The notes under the pieces were generated by a model. The model did no database searches. It had not been told where the DNA came from and saw only the letters and a list, made by a program, of their open reading frames with translations. Shown one piece after another: positions 1-11,160 of a stretch of 64,000 nt of DNA. Source of the stretch: Acanthopleura granulata (Eukaryota > Mollusca > Polyplacophora > Chitonida > Chitonidae); assembly GCA_016165875.1 (NCBI GenBank), contig JABBOT010000001.1, positions 34,279,011 through 34,343,010 on the forward strand, given 5' to 3'. Numbering within the stretch: position 1 is the first letter of the stretch; each line of letters opens with the position of its first letter. The position numbers and the translations under genes are program-made.

Positions 1-190
1 TAGGACTGTTCGATCCGGTGTCAGTATAATGTGACTGGGTGGGGTGTCATGTCTGGTGTCCACAGCATGATGTTCCATTGGCGGCAGCAGACTCGGCCTG
101 CCACAAGAGGACACACAAGGACTCGCCGTCGTCACATGACTGAAACATTGATAAGTACGACGTTAAACCCCAAGCGCTCAGTCACTGTAC
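1..190 (+). repeat. SINE fragment, tRNA head outside the window
   Basis: Positions 16-60 are the reverse complement of the block seen in the other SINE-2 copies of this window (the CAGACATGACACC / CACATTATACTGACACCGG part at 28.5 kb and 38.7 kb). The piece ends in a GTACGACGTTAAACCCC tail near 155-175, typical of mollusc SINE tails. The element therefore runs in the plus direction and its tRNA-related head lies left of the window. The open frame through it has no independent support as a gene. Confidence 0.75.
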
Positions 191-570
191 CTAGAAGTGA
201 CGTAATACATACAAGGAAGTCCAAAGGAGTAGAATGCTTTGGACCGCTTTGTCAAAAGGGGAAAGAGTTTACGGGTTCTTTTTAACAGAGCGGTAAGGTC
301 ATAGTGTGACAATGTCTATACAATCGTTTAGTGTGGTTAAAACTGGATAACTGACGTAATTGTGTAAATTCTAATGTGCTGCCATTTGTGTGGTAGGCAT
401 AAGGCTTTGTACTTTGATGCTGGCTGGAGGTTAAAGGTATGTGGCTTTCTAGTTGCCATGGGTCTGAACTGTCGTTACATGCCGGCTATTTGTATCGAGA
501 AGGCAGAGCGCAAGAACTGTGGACTTACTGCACGATTTTGCAATGTCAGCCGCTGTAGCTTCGGAGCTAA
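191..570. other. No recognisable feature
   Basis: About 380 bases between two SINE pieces. I see no repeat shared with the rest of the window, no convincing exon and no RNA gene. Short open frames here have no supporting motif. Confidence 0.5.
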
Positions 571-893
571 TTGGAGCTAGTATGTGTGGGTGTATGTATG
601 CATGCATGGGTTTTATGTGGTACTAAGCAATATTTCAGTTATATGACAACCAGGAGTCATTCGTATGTATGTGTTCTGTGTTTTCTAGTGGCAGTGCGAG
701 TCAATACCGCCAATGTGCAGCCGTTATTGGGGCATCATACCGAAGACACCAGACATAATACTCCACCGAGTCAACATGCCCTGTTTACTTGCACAATGCT
801 ATGCGATGAGCAAGGCAGCTACTTGAAGATTTTTTTTTTTGAAATTTTCTGTATAACATGACCTGGAATTGATCTCGGATCTCGCGCTCAAAT
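571..893 (-). repeat. SINE-2 copy, minus orientation
   Basis: Contains in order a degraded tail (GGTACTAAGCAATATTTC near 618), the TGGCAGTGCGAGTC block near 690 and the CCGAAGACACCAGACAT block near 740. These match, in the same order, the copies at 28.4-28.7 kb and 38.5-38.8 kb. The head side is degraded and interrupted by a T run at 831-840. It abuts the start of repeat block A1. Confidence 0.65.
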
Positions 894-897
894 TCCC

Positions 898-1960
898 CGA
901 GTATACCAGTGATGTGTTAGTCATGTAACTGTGCAACAATGTAAGAAATGCACAAATGTGTTACTGTAATATTGGAAGAAGTTCCACCATTCAGCAGGAA
1001 CCCTGTCCGTGTTGTCAATATCTAACCACTTGTTAAAGATGTTAGCAGCCACATCGATCTCTCTCTCCCTATGAGGGATCACTCCTCACTGCACACAGCC
1101 TTTTTCTCTGTCCACCCACGCATAAATCAGGGTCATTCCATTCAATGCTAAGGAGCACACTATAGGCTAGTGGCCCTAAAACCCCTGAAAACATTACACT
1201 TAATAACGTTAAAACACGTGAATGTCAATATGCATAGCGGTCTGTATCATGGCACACCTAGATTACTATAACACTGGACACGGATACTGGCATATTATGT
1301 GTCAGGTGGAGTGCAAACGTCCAAGAGGCAGTTCTCATGACGAACGAAGTGATGGATGTTGTCCTCACGTGACATACAATCCCCTCTCCACTATTCCGTG
1401 AAATCTGATGTCTCTAGGACCTACAGGTATATCGCACAACAAGTCACCCGAGGGACAAAAGACCATCCGGAGAATTGGCTGTGTACTTCCAAATCTGTCG
1501 TGACGTCGAACTTTTCGCCCAATTCCATCTCTGCTACACATTTTGTTACACTTCTATGACCACAAGGTAAACAATGTTGATTACAGCTGTTGCCACTAGT
1601 GGGATGTCACGTTGGGCACGGGCCGCAATCTCTCGCCTTTCACATCGTCTAGACCGCCGCGGAGAACCAACCCACCGATATCTTTTTAGATAATGATAGA
1701 TTTAGCCGGACAGTGAAAGTGCCAGAGGGAAGGTTTTCCCCACGAGTCCAGACGATGGATCAGCATATCTAGTAGACAGGCCAGGACGCTGTTATTCACG
1801 GTGCTCAGACCTTTCCACGATTTATTTTTACCCTGGTCACGATTTGCCCCAAAACACTGTAACTGTATATCTACGTGTCAAATCTGAATGTGTGGACAAT
1901 AAATCATATTTTTGTTGTCACAGTCTGTTCTTCCAATTCTCTTGGGTAAATATCGAGCTC
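898..1960. repeat. Repeat block A1 (family A, first copy)
   Basis: First of four related ~1-kb blocks (also at 2.78, 4.2 and 10.0 kb). Shared landmarks in order are: GTCAATATCTAACCACTTG (1014); a short CT run then GAGGGATCACTCCTCAC; TAACGTTAAAACACGTGAA (1202); GGACACGGATACTGGCAT (1275); GCCCAATTCCATCTC (1518); a GCTGTTGCCACTAG block (1588); and GGATCAGCATATCTAG (1756). The stretch 1200-1331 is almost identical to A4 although the flanks differ clearly. A short Arg-rich frame near 1560-1696, ending in CGATATCTTTTTAGATAA, has counterparts in the other blocks but is broken by stops or frameshifts in three of four. The family is not recognised. Confidence 0.75.
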
Positions 1961-2777
1961 AATGCACATCAGAGATCTACCTGAACATTCGCGTTATATC
2001 AAGTGGATGGTTAATCGAGGAAGTGTGTTTTTAGGAGTAACAAAATCTCAAGACAGCGATTGGAGAGTAAAGTTATTTGACATTTGACAGTTGAATGACA
2101 CATCGCGACTCTATATAGTACACTTTTGTCTTTTAATACGAAGCAGCAATGAAGCTTTTGCCGATTTTTGGTTATGTGCAATTATACTTATCATTTGTAG
2201 ATCATGTCTTATACTGATCCCATCCAAAATATAACTACCCCAGGACCAATTAGATCACATGTAGACCCCATTTGCTCCGAAAATTCTTGCCATAGAAATA
2301 TTTAGGTTTGTTTGGTATATACATTCGGTGTTTTTCTTCACCTATCAACTTTGCGTAAAAGTAAACATTTGAATATGAGACATATGAGCAGAATGTATAA
2401 AAAGGCGTGGCCATCCGTCAAGCGGAAATTTTCACCAGGTATCTAGCGAGACTCCTGACCTAACGCTGCAGCCAACCAGGCGAAAGTTGGAATTAAACAG
2501 GGATTCTATTAACCACGCAAGACACAGGTAGGTCGCTAAGCCGCATAAATCAGTGATAGAAGATTAGGTCGAGATTATAATCTGCTATATAATATGTTAT
2601 GCGGAATATTAAGTGACTGTGTATTGACAAATAGAAACCAAGAGTCACTCTGTGATGTATTATGACATGATTTATGTACAAGGTGTCACTGAATTATAAG
2701 TAATTCAAGAACATTGTTAATATTCATTCAGAACTTATGTTTAATGCCTTAATGATGTAATAAATAATGATAAAAAT
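1961..2777. other. Spacer between A1 and A2, nothing recognised
   Basis: AT-rich sequence with no match to the other blocks in this window and no supported exon. Not obviously a transposon: I found no terminal inverted repeats by eye. Confidence 0.4.
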
Positions 2778-4180
2778 GGAATATACCAGTGATGTGTTAA
2801 ACATGCAACAATGTTTCAGTGTTAGAAATGCACCTGTGTATTACAGGAAAAGGCTCCGTCATGCAGCACGCATCCTGTGCGCATGGTCAATATCTAACCA
2901 CCTGTTGTAAACATGTTCGCAGCTACAACAACCTCTCTCTCTCTGAGGGATCACTTCTTACTGCACACAGTCAATTTTTTTGTCCACTCACCCCTAAATC
3001 AGGGCCACTCCATTTAAGACCACACTACAGGCTCGTCTCCCTAAATATGGAGATATATTAAATGACGTTAAAACATGTGAATGTCAATATGCATAGCGAT
3101 CTGTATCATGACGCACCTACATTATTCTAACACCGGACACGGATACTGGCATATCATGTGTCAGGTGGAGTGCAAACCTCCAAGAGGCAGTTCGCATGAC
3201 GAACAAAGTAATGGACATTGCCCTTACGTGACATGTAATCCCCTCTCCACTATTCCGTGAAATCTGATGTCGCTAGTACGGAGACGTATATGGCACAACA
3301 AGTAAGCTTGGGAACAAAGGGAATATTCCGGGACCAAAAACCATCCAGGGAACTGGCTAACAATTCAGCAGAAAGACACTAAGAAAGACGATAGTGACAC
3401 AGCATAATATCTAAAACATCACCATAGGCTGCCAATGCATTTAATGGATGGCCGAGATTTTCCTTCATCTCTGGACCCATCTTTTGGGGTCTGTTCTTAA
3501 TAGCCCGTCCGTCGCATTTATTGCCCAATTCCATCTCCTCTATACATTTGGTTACACTTCTATGGCCACCAGACAAACAATGATAGTTACAGCTGTTGCC
3601 ACTAGGGATATCACGTAGGACACTGGCCGCAATCTCGCGCTTTTCATATCGTCTAGACCGCCCCTGAGAACCGACCCACCGATATCTATTTGGATAATGA
3701 GAGATTTAGCGGGGCGATGAAGGTGCCAGAGGGAAGGTTTTCCCCAGCAGTCCATACGATGGATCAGCATGATCCGATATATTAGACAAATAAATTTGCT
3801 ACCATATTTCAATAACTACATGAGAAAAATTGTCCATTTACTAAGCACCCGGATTTAAAAATTAAATGATGATAACATTCTAGGCCAACAGTGTGCGCCT
3901 TGTAGTGATTGTGTCTTTAAAAAGGCCCCAACCTGTGAATCCGTTCTGTATTAAAGGCGAGAGAAAGGTAAGTGTTTACCACAAAATGGTGGCATGATTT
4001 CTATACATTCAATAGCAGGGCATGAGCGTGGTTATGCATTGGGATTAAGATAGTACAGCATAGCATACATCTTGACACAGGTGCCGTGGACATGGTCAGA
4101 CAAGGCAATCACCACCCAAAGTCCTCTCTGTCTACCTTGCCAGAGTGAGTGCACAACCTGTGCGTTAAATAATAATGAAA
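2778..4180. repeat. Repeat block A2 plus tail
   Basis: Starts with ATATACCAGTGATGTGTTA (2781), like A1 (900). It follows the same landmark order to GGATCAGCATGATCC near 3764. A 1-base difference in the GCTGTTGCCACTAG block shifts the plus-strand frame kept in A3. The tail (about 3900-4150, with CACAAAATGGTGGC and CATTCAATAGCAGG) has a diverged counterpart at about 12.54-12.79 kb, so A2 and A4 share more than the core block. Minus-strand frames here (to 3812) are open but show no recognised domain. Confidence 0.7.
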
Positions 4181-4204
4181 AAAATACCACAAGTGAAAGG
4201 AAAC

Positions 4205-4358
4205 TGGAGTTTACTACTGATGTGTTAAGGGTAGAACTCTAAAGTAAGTGTGTAATAACGCTGTTAATTGTCCAGTGTGTTACAGAAAAAGCTCCGCTAT
4301 TCAGCAGGCACCCTGCTGGTGTGATCAAAATAGTCATAAAGATGTGCGCAGCCACACC

Positions 4359-4395
<37 letters not shown>

Positions 4396-5400
4396 GATCG
4401 CTTTTTACTTTACACATCATTTTTGTTTCTCCATCCACGCCTAAATCAGGGTCACTCCATTTAAGAGCCCACCATGGGGTGGTCTCCCTGAAAAAGGCAA
4501 AACATTTCATGACGTTAAAACATGTGAATGTCAATATGCATAAAGGTCTATATCACGGCACACCAGGATTATCTTAGCAATATACACGTCTAGTGGTATG
4601 TTATGTGTCACGTGGAGTGCACACGTCCATGAGGCACGAAGTGATGGACATTGTACTTACGTGACAAACAATCCCCTCCCCACTATTCGTTGCCACTAGT
4701 CCCAACACGAATATAGCACAAATCAACCTTGGGACCAAAGGAACTTGGCGGGATCAGAGATTTTCCGGGAAATGGCTAACACTTTGGTAGAAAGACATTA
4801 TGAAAAATGATAAGACTCAGCATAATGCCGGAAATATCACTATGGGCTGCCAAGGCATTTAGTATATGGCCGACAAATTTCTTCCACTCTTTGTCAACTC
4901 TTCTTGGTTTTGTACTTGTAGTCAAATCCCAGCGTCGCATTTTCCCCCAACTCCATCTACCCTATACATTTGGTTACACCTCTATGGCCACAAGGCAAGC
5001 GATGTTTGACGCAGCTGTTGCCACTAGGGGAATGTCACCTAGGGCACTGACAGCAATTCCCCGCCTTTCATATCATCTCGAAAGCCGAGGAGAACCGACC
5101 CAGCGATATCTCTTTAGATAATGATATATTTAGCGGCGCGGTGCAGGTACTAGATGGAAGGTTTGCCCAACGAATCCAGGTGACAGATCAGCATATCTGG
5201 CAGACAAACTTGGACGCTGTTAATCAGGGTGTTCAGAACTTTCTACAATTTCGCTTTGCTCTGGTCATTACTTGCCCAAGTACATTGTAACTGTATACCT
5301 ACCCCTCAATATGAATATGTGGATAATCACGTGTATGCCATGCTTTTGTTCTCACAGTCTGTTCTAAATTTCATCCACACACACAAAAAATCCAACCCTG
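4205..5400. repeat. Repeat block A3
   Basis: Third family A copy, same landmark order. It carries the longest plus-strand frame of the family (4807-5121, 104 codons). The C-terminal half, Arg-rich and ending GEPTQRYLFR, is the form disrupted in the other copies. Whether it is a relic of an exon or chance cannot be told; no domain is recognised. A3 is followed by a further ~2 kb that is paralogous to the sequence after A4. Confidence 0.7.
4361..4392 (+). repeat. (CT)n microsatellite inside A3
   Basis: About 16 uninterrupted CT dinucleotides at the place where A1, A2 and A4 have only 4-5, so the tract expanded in A3 alone. Confidence 0.9.
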
Positions 5401-6504
5401 TGTAAAGCAAAGATCTACTTCACCGCTCACTCTTTAAGTACCAGTGTGGATTTTGGTGGAAAAGTTACATCTCGATATTTGTTTCAGAAGTAGCATACAG
5501 AGCTGCAGGAGAAGTACTTCAATGGGCAACAGAAGAAAAATCGAATGTTCACGAGTAGATCGTGAGTGACAATGAATAACCGACAGGGAAAAAGCTGACT
5601 CGACATAAAAAAGGGAATGATTGTAAGAAGATAACTAAAAAAGACTTAAATATCAAAATCTAATGCTTTACATGCACTACGTACTTGGACAAAACTGTGA
5701 TTATCGGCAATAGCAGTATCCAAATCGACTACAAACTGCATCCGGTAAGAGAAGTGAGATTACTTGGGGAAAATACAAATCGCTAGCCCAGGAATTTCGA
5801 CAACGCTCGACATCAAAGCGTACAGAAACTTCCAAGGGACAGAATAGCAATGATAACTGTTGGAAGATACAGATTAACGATGTGAGAATTTCCTCACTTC
5901 ATAATATATCTATAATTTTCCAAAAAAAAAAAGATTGAATGTGTCTTGAAAACGGAAGTTACTGTTGGCAAACACAGATAAAATTAAACAAAATTTGCAG
6001 AGTATAATATTCTGAATGACAGATGTGAATAATATCAAAACATTTGCGCGAATGGAAAGAGAATACTCGCACACTGGGTGGCATTAAAGTTACTGTCTCT
6101 TTGGAAAATATTATTGGACACAAGCAGTTAGTAGATGATTTATCAACAGAATTTATTTAGTGGTTTGCCACTAGACATCTGTAAGCTTCAGAACGTATGC
6201 CATAATTAAATGGCCTGCTGCGGTGATCTTTACAGACGATTTTCTGTTAGAAACAATGCATTTCATTGGATGCCAACGTTTATAACATACGTTGTGATTG
6301 GCCTGAGTGATTTACTTCCTTTTGTCACAGAAAACTATCATTCTGTGAGTATTTGCTTCCTTTTGCCTCTGTATTACAGATAAAAGTACTGGGCATTTCA
6401 CAAAATCCCAATGTTGAGACATGCGGCTTCCTTCAATTATTCATATCGTGTGATTATCTCAATTTTGACCTTTGTGTCACTTGCTTCCTTTGGCCATGGG
6501 AAGG

Positions 6505-6650
6505 CAGTGCAGGTTGCTGGCAAACCTTCCGACGTACGGCCGGAGAGGAAACCAACATCACCTGGACTTCACAGCGATCGCACTGGTGAGAGGCACTTGG
6601 GCCATTGCACCACGCTGGCGCTAACCCCCTCGGACACAGTTGCAACATAA
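6505..6650 (-). repeat. SINE-1 fragment, head-side part
   Basis: Contains CAGGTTGCTGGCAAACCTTCC-type sequence at 6508 and GGAGAGGAAACCAACAT at 6542, then the tRNA-related head region to about 6650 (GCGCTAACCCCCTCGG). It matches the head half of the fuller copies at 24.5 and 24.9 kb. The tail half is missing. Confidence 0.75.
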
Positions 6651-6828
6651 TGTATAGAACTCTTTCCCAAAAAGTCAACCATGTAAAGTGGTGGCTTCAT
6701 TATATAGAACAATGTTTTCTCTTTGTCTTTTTTGTGATAAAAGCACATATATGTGATTTCCTTTCCGGGGTTTGTAGAGGTTCCTGGAAGCCTCTCCAAA
6801 TAAGGTCCTTTATTTCATTTCTGTTAAT

Positions 6829-7137
6829 TTGCATTCAGTATGTTATGCATTTGTTTGCCACGCTGATATCACCCGAACTTATTCACGCAATGTGACAACA
6901 AACCAGGCAAGTGCTATTAACAACAATACTTACCATAATTGTATGAGTCCCGGTAGTGTATTTAGAACGGCCAGCTATAGATGTCTGGCTCCGGACAAAT
7001 GCGATCGCATGACAGACACCTTCCTCTGCAGGCACGGGGTATTTCTGGAGGCGTTGTGGATTCCCTTTGCCTTTGTTGTCTTTGAGGATGATGAGAAGCT
7101 CGATGAAATTTTATTGATATGTCCGGCGGCAAACTAA
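6829..7137 (+). other. Open frame paralogous to 11.9-12.27 kb, uncertain coding
   Basis: A 102-codon plus frame whose C-terminal part (LEALWIPFAFVVFED, then KLDEILLICP) is matched by the second copy, where a different frame must be used after an indel. The middle part shares TYHNCMSPG with that copy. The opposite strand is also conserved (PPDISIKFHRA in both) and carries a good splice donor at 6934 in both copies, so the true coding strand, if any, is unclear. No recognised domain. Confidence 0.25.
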
Positions 7138-7471
7138 CACCCATATATGTTGTCTCAACATTAGAGCAAGTTAGGATGTTGTCATTAATAAACCACCGAT
7201 CATGTATATCAGGAGTGTTATGTGAAGCGAAAATGGACGAAAATAAGATTTAAACAACTTGAATAACAAAGAACAAACCTGTGTGTTATAGAAACAGATT
7301 TATTATGACATTTGAGTGACTGCGCATGTACATTTGTCCATTTGGGGCCTGCAGTTAAATGTATAATATAGTATTGGTTTACATTTTGACACAGGTTAGA
7401 CAAACCAGTTATCCGTCTCACGATGCCCTCTGACAACCCTACCTGTCTACTGTCTGTTCTCAGTCTCACTC

Positions 7472-8563
7472 ATTTCATACATTATCCAAGTGTATTTTCA
7501 ATGTGCTCTTTTTTTGCCTTGACTTTAACAGAATCATGGTAGTTCGTCTGCATGAGTGCTCATTTCATATTGTACGGATACCACTATCGGAGAGCACAAA
7601 TGATAAACAAATGGTTTGTTCAACTCTCAGACGGCGATAGGCCTTACACAAGATCAAACAAAGAAACACGAAGACGTTTGAACAAATAGTACAATTAACA
7701 ATTATATACAAAACAATACAGACAACTACAAAAATTTATACATAAGTTCTTACGGATGTTAGCGTCCCAAATGCCTATGGACTATTCCGGCTTTCAATGG
7801 CAGATATGCAACTCCCCGGCAAGGTGCAAGTTTCCTGGGCAGGCAGGTTGACAATAGCGTCCGTAATGCCGAACTAGCGATGTATGTTTCACTTTTCGGA
7901 ATTATACACAAAGTCACTTTCAAGGTAAACTAGGATGGAATGTACTTAATCGCACAAAGAGGCAATGAGCGATACAAGCTCCAAACGAACGTCTCCAACA
8001 AAATAGCAAGTGGTGAAATACGAGCTCACAAAGTGCTTCGTACCGAAAAATGGTGTACGAAATGATAAAATTGTCGAAAGGCGTGTAAGCCAGTATCTCC
8101 AAAATTCCACAAAAATCCTTCTAAGTAGACAAGAGCAAATATGACTCGAGTGGACACCATTAAAACGACTGCGTTCAAAGTGGACGTAAATAAATGACTG
8201 TGAGCTTTACAACTTCGTCGCTCATGTTCATAACCTAACGTGAAGAAAATTATGGATGGTCCGCCTGAAACCACAGACAATATGAGTAAATCTTTCCAGA
8301 ATGTTAGCTCTATGTACAATGACACGAACTCATGAACACAGGAGCCTCGAGAACACGCGACTGAATTCCAGCGTAGGCTATCACGTACACAAAGAAAAAA
8401 TGTAGGCCAGACACAGACCTGGTTAGTGTGAAAACAAATAAAAAAAATTTACAATATTTTAAAGATGTGGTTCGTGACACATACATTGTCCAAGTTCATT
8501 GTTCACTTTTTGCTTTGACTCTAACAGAATCATGGTAGTTCGTCTGTATGGGTGCCTGAGATT
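7472..8563 (+). repeat. ~90-bp tandem duplication, second unit split by an LTR
   Basis: Unit 1 at about 7474-7562 reads CATTTCATACATTATCC ... AACAGAATCATGGTAGTTCG. Unit 2 starts CATTTCATAT at 7561, is interrupted at 7571, and resumes at 8480 with CATACATTGTCC ... AACAGAATCATGGTAGTTCG to about 8560. A diverged single counterpart lies at about 12.83-12.93 kb. The duplication therefore came before the LTR insertion. Confidence 0.75.
7571..8479 (-). mobile_element. Solo LTR, copy A of a new-looking LTR family
   Basis: About 909 bp. Read on the minus strand it begins TGTCACGAACCACATC and ends ATCCGTACA, so it has TG...CA ends. It is flanked by CATAT (left) and CATAC (right), a 5-base target duplication with one mismatch. 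It aligns along its length with copies at 21.3-21.9 kb and 61.4-62.3 kb. Landmarks on the minus strand are TTCAGTCGCGTGTTCTCGAG, ACATTCTGGAAAGAT and GAGCGACGAAGTTG. Minus-strand open frames inside (99 and 60 codons) do not persist in the other copies. No internal retrotransposon sequence adjoins it, so it is read as a solo LTR. Confidence 0.8.
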
Positions 8564-10019
8564 GATCTTTATATCATTATATCGGCATCGTCATACAGTA
8601 CCTTCCACCTGTTGCAGAGGGAGTAATAATGGGTGAAGGACCCTTTGCAACCAAATGGAAAATCACTCCACGACGGGACAGCATTGAGGTGTATTTTTTC
8701 CGTGCTGAAAAATATAGAGAATGTATTTAAATCTGAAGTACAATTATCACACAGCGTGTTTGTAATTCATTTTATTCGTTTTCTCAGAGAAAAATATGAT
8801 CAAAAGCCGAGTTTGCTGTCTTAAACCGTTTTCTTGAGGGGATGGAAGATTCTGACAGGCTACACAAAATGGTCACAATCGCAGTGAAACGCGTTATTTC
8901 CTGGGTGCTAAAAAGCGATTACATTCTTCATAATAAGTTATGGTTCATAGGTCATTTTCCCCATGCCCAAATGGTAACTCGCGTGGGAGACAATGCATAT
9001 GGCACATGATTTCAGAAGTTCGAATTCCTTTTTAGTACCGGTAACAAGAGCTTATAGAGGAAATAACTACCCAGGTTAGAACACAAGTCAAATATGATAT
9101 ATTTTGCAAAGCTATGTAATATAAGTTTCCAGATGTGATAAGTATGCATTGATGATGTGGTATATACTTTCAACAGAAACATAGCACGGCCAATATTATG
9201 TGCTCAATGTCCCACCTGGTCAGTAAGATTAGGCATGTTGCATGCTTGGTGACAGTGTATTCTGAAATTATCTTGTGGGACAGCCATCTAAATGTGTTTA
9301 TAAGTTCAGACAGGGTCTGTGTTATTAAAAATATTTTTAGCTGACCTATTTCATTGGCAAGACCTGTTATGTAATAACTTCAACATGTTATCGAGAAAGC
9401 CCTCGCATTATTCCGCAGAATACCTGTCACTGTAAGCAGACTGACAATTGATCTGAACAACAGGGAGATGATTTCCCATTGAGTTGCAAAGGTCATTTAT
9501 GGAGCTGTTTCACCGAAACCTTAAGCCACGATAATAACAGTATAATAACCGTTACTTGGACAATGCAGTTTTTGGTTTGAGAAACCATCAGACTCTGCCA
9601 GGTATATAGAAATCTTCCTGATTTAATGAAGCCGGTGAAGCACCGAGAGTTGAACATGGACAGGGACCTCAATAAACAGGAAAGAACTATTGGATTTCTG
9701 ACGAAAGCTTCTTTGGCTCTAAGCCAGTTTTATGAGCATTAAGTTGTATTTAAAATCTTTCCGGCGATGTGTCTGTGAAACATCGCTTTATCAACATCAT
9801 TATGATTCATTTAATTCACACTTCCACACTTCCTTCCCATCGCCGGGACACACCACCCAGTTGAGTCCGCGTGACCGCCGTGTTTCATTAAACATCAGTA
9901 ACTGGACTGTACGACAGAGATGATTAACTTGTTGGAGGTCAGGTAAGTTACCATAAACGGGCGTGTAGTGAAAGCGTGAATACCATTCTCTGACACATCT
10001 CACTGCATGGGACGGCCTG
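8564..10019. other. No recognisable feature
   Basis: Sequence between the LTR-interrupted duplication and block A4. I found no shared repeat, exon or RNA gene. The 9800-10120 frame on the minus strand has no motif. Confidence 0.4.
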
Positions 10020-11160
10020 AGCGGTGTATAAAACATATACACATATGTAACGGTATTGAAAATGGAACAGTGTGTTTTAGAGGGTCCGTTTTTCAGTACG
10101 CAACCTCTCCGTAAGGTCAATATCTAACCACTTGTTAAAGATGTTAGCAGCCACATCGATCTCTCTCTACCTGTGAGGGATCGCTCCTCACTGCACACAG
10201 CCTTTTTGTTTGTCCGCCCATGCCTAAATCAGGGCCATTCCGTTTGAGAGCACACTATAAGCCAGTCTCCCTAAAGAGAGTAATATTATATTTAATAACG
10301 TTAAAACACGTGAATGTCAATATGCATAGCGGTCTGTATCATGGCACACCTAGATTACTATAACACTGGACACGGATACTGGCATATTATGTGTCAGGTG
10401 GAGTACAAACGTCCAAGAGGCAGATCTCACGATCTCACGCAGATCTCGAAGTGATAGCTGTTGTCCTTACGTGAGATACAATAACCTCTCCGCTATTGCG
10501 TGAAATCTATGTCACTAGTGCCAAGGCGTATATAGCACAACAAGTCAGCCTTGGGACAAAATACATCTAACGGGACCACAGACCCTCCGGGGAATTGCCT
10601 AACAATTTGGTAGAAAGACACTATAAAAGATGATAATGACAGCATAATACCGGAAATGCCACCATAGCCAATGCATTTAGTAGAACTCGGGTTGCATTTT
10701 CTGGATAGGTACTTCGAAATCCATTCTGGCGTCGAATTTTTCGCCCGATTCCATCTTCTCTATACATTTGTTTACAGTTCTATGGTCACTAAGGTAAAAT
10801 ACGTTATACAGCTGTTGCCACCTGTGGGATATCACGTAGGGCACTGGCCGCAATCTCCCGCTGTTCATTTCGTCTAGACCGCCCTGCAGAAGCGACTCAC
10901 CGATATCTCTTTAGGTAATGATACATTTAGAGGGGCAGTGAAGGTGCCAGAGGAAAGCCTTGCTCTACCAGTCGACGATGGGTCAGCATATCTAGCAGAC
11001 AAGTTAGGACGTTGTTATTTACGGTACTCAGACCGTTCCACGATTTCGATTTGCCCTGGTCACAATTTGCGCAAATACACTGTAACTGTATACCTACCTG
11101 TCGAAACTGAATATGTGGAAAGCATAGCATACTTTTGTTGACACAGTCTGTTCTTCATCT
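10020..11160. repeat. Repeat block A4
   Basis: Fourth family A copy. Compared with A1, positions 10292-10423 differ at one base in 132. The start (GTCAATATCTAACCACTTG at 10118) is also identical over about 53 bases, while the part after 10424 differs often and carries a small rearrangement (repeated GATCTCAC near 10423-10445). The plus frame preserved in A3 is broken here. Confidence 0.75.

Larger units (their letters stand above)
5401..7500. repeat. Paralogous tail after A3 (copy at 11.16-12.87 kb)
   Basis: Collinear short blocks recur after A4: GGAGAAGTACTTCA (5509; cf. 11290), GGCAATAGCAGTATCCAAA (5706; cf. 11421), GAGAAGTGAGATTACTTGGG (5749; cf. 11465), TTTTTTGTGATAAAAGC (6729; cf. 11926) and the 6.9-7.14 kb block (cf. 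12.03-12.27 kb). The tract near 5706-5795 is much better preserved than its flanks and contains GTAAGA directly after GCATCCG. The order supports one ancestral duplication of A plus tail; a SINE piece and other sequence near 6.2-6.65 kb are absent from the second copy. Confidence 0.7.

Noticed and set aside
31..285. Open frame at the window start
   Set aside because: It is SINE sequence for its first half and unsupported after that.
4807..5121. Arg-rich frame of block A3 as a conserved gene
   Set aside because: Three of four A copies carry stops or frameshifts in it and no domain is recognised; kept only as a note in the repeat entry.
8026..8325. 99-codon hydrophobic minus frame that suggested a membrane protein
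   Set aside because: Inside solo LTR copy A; the same region in copies B and C has stops and frameshifts.
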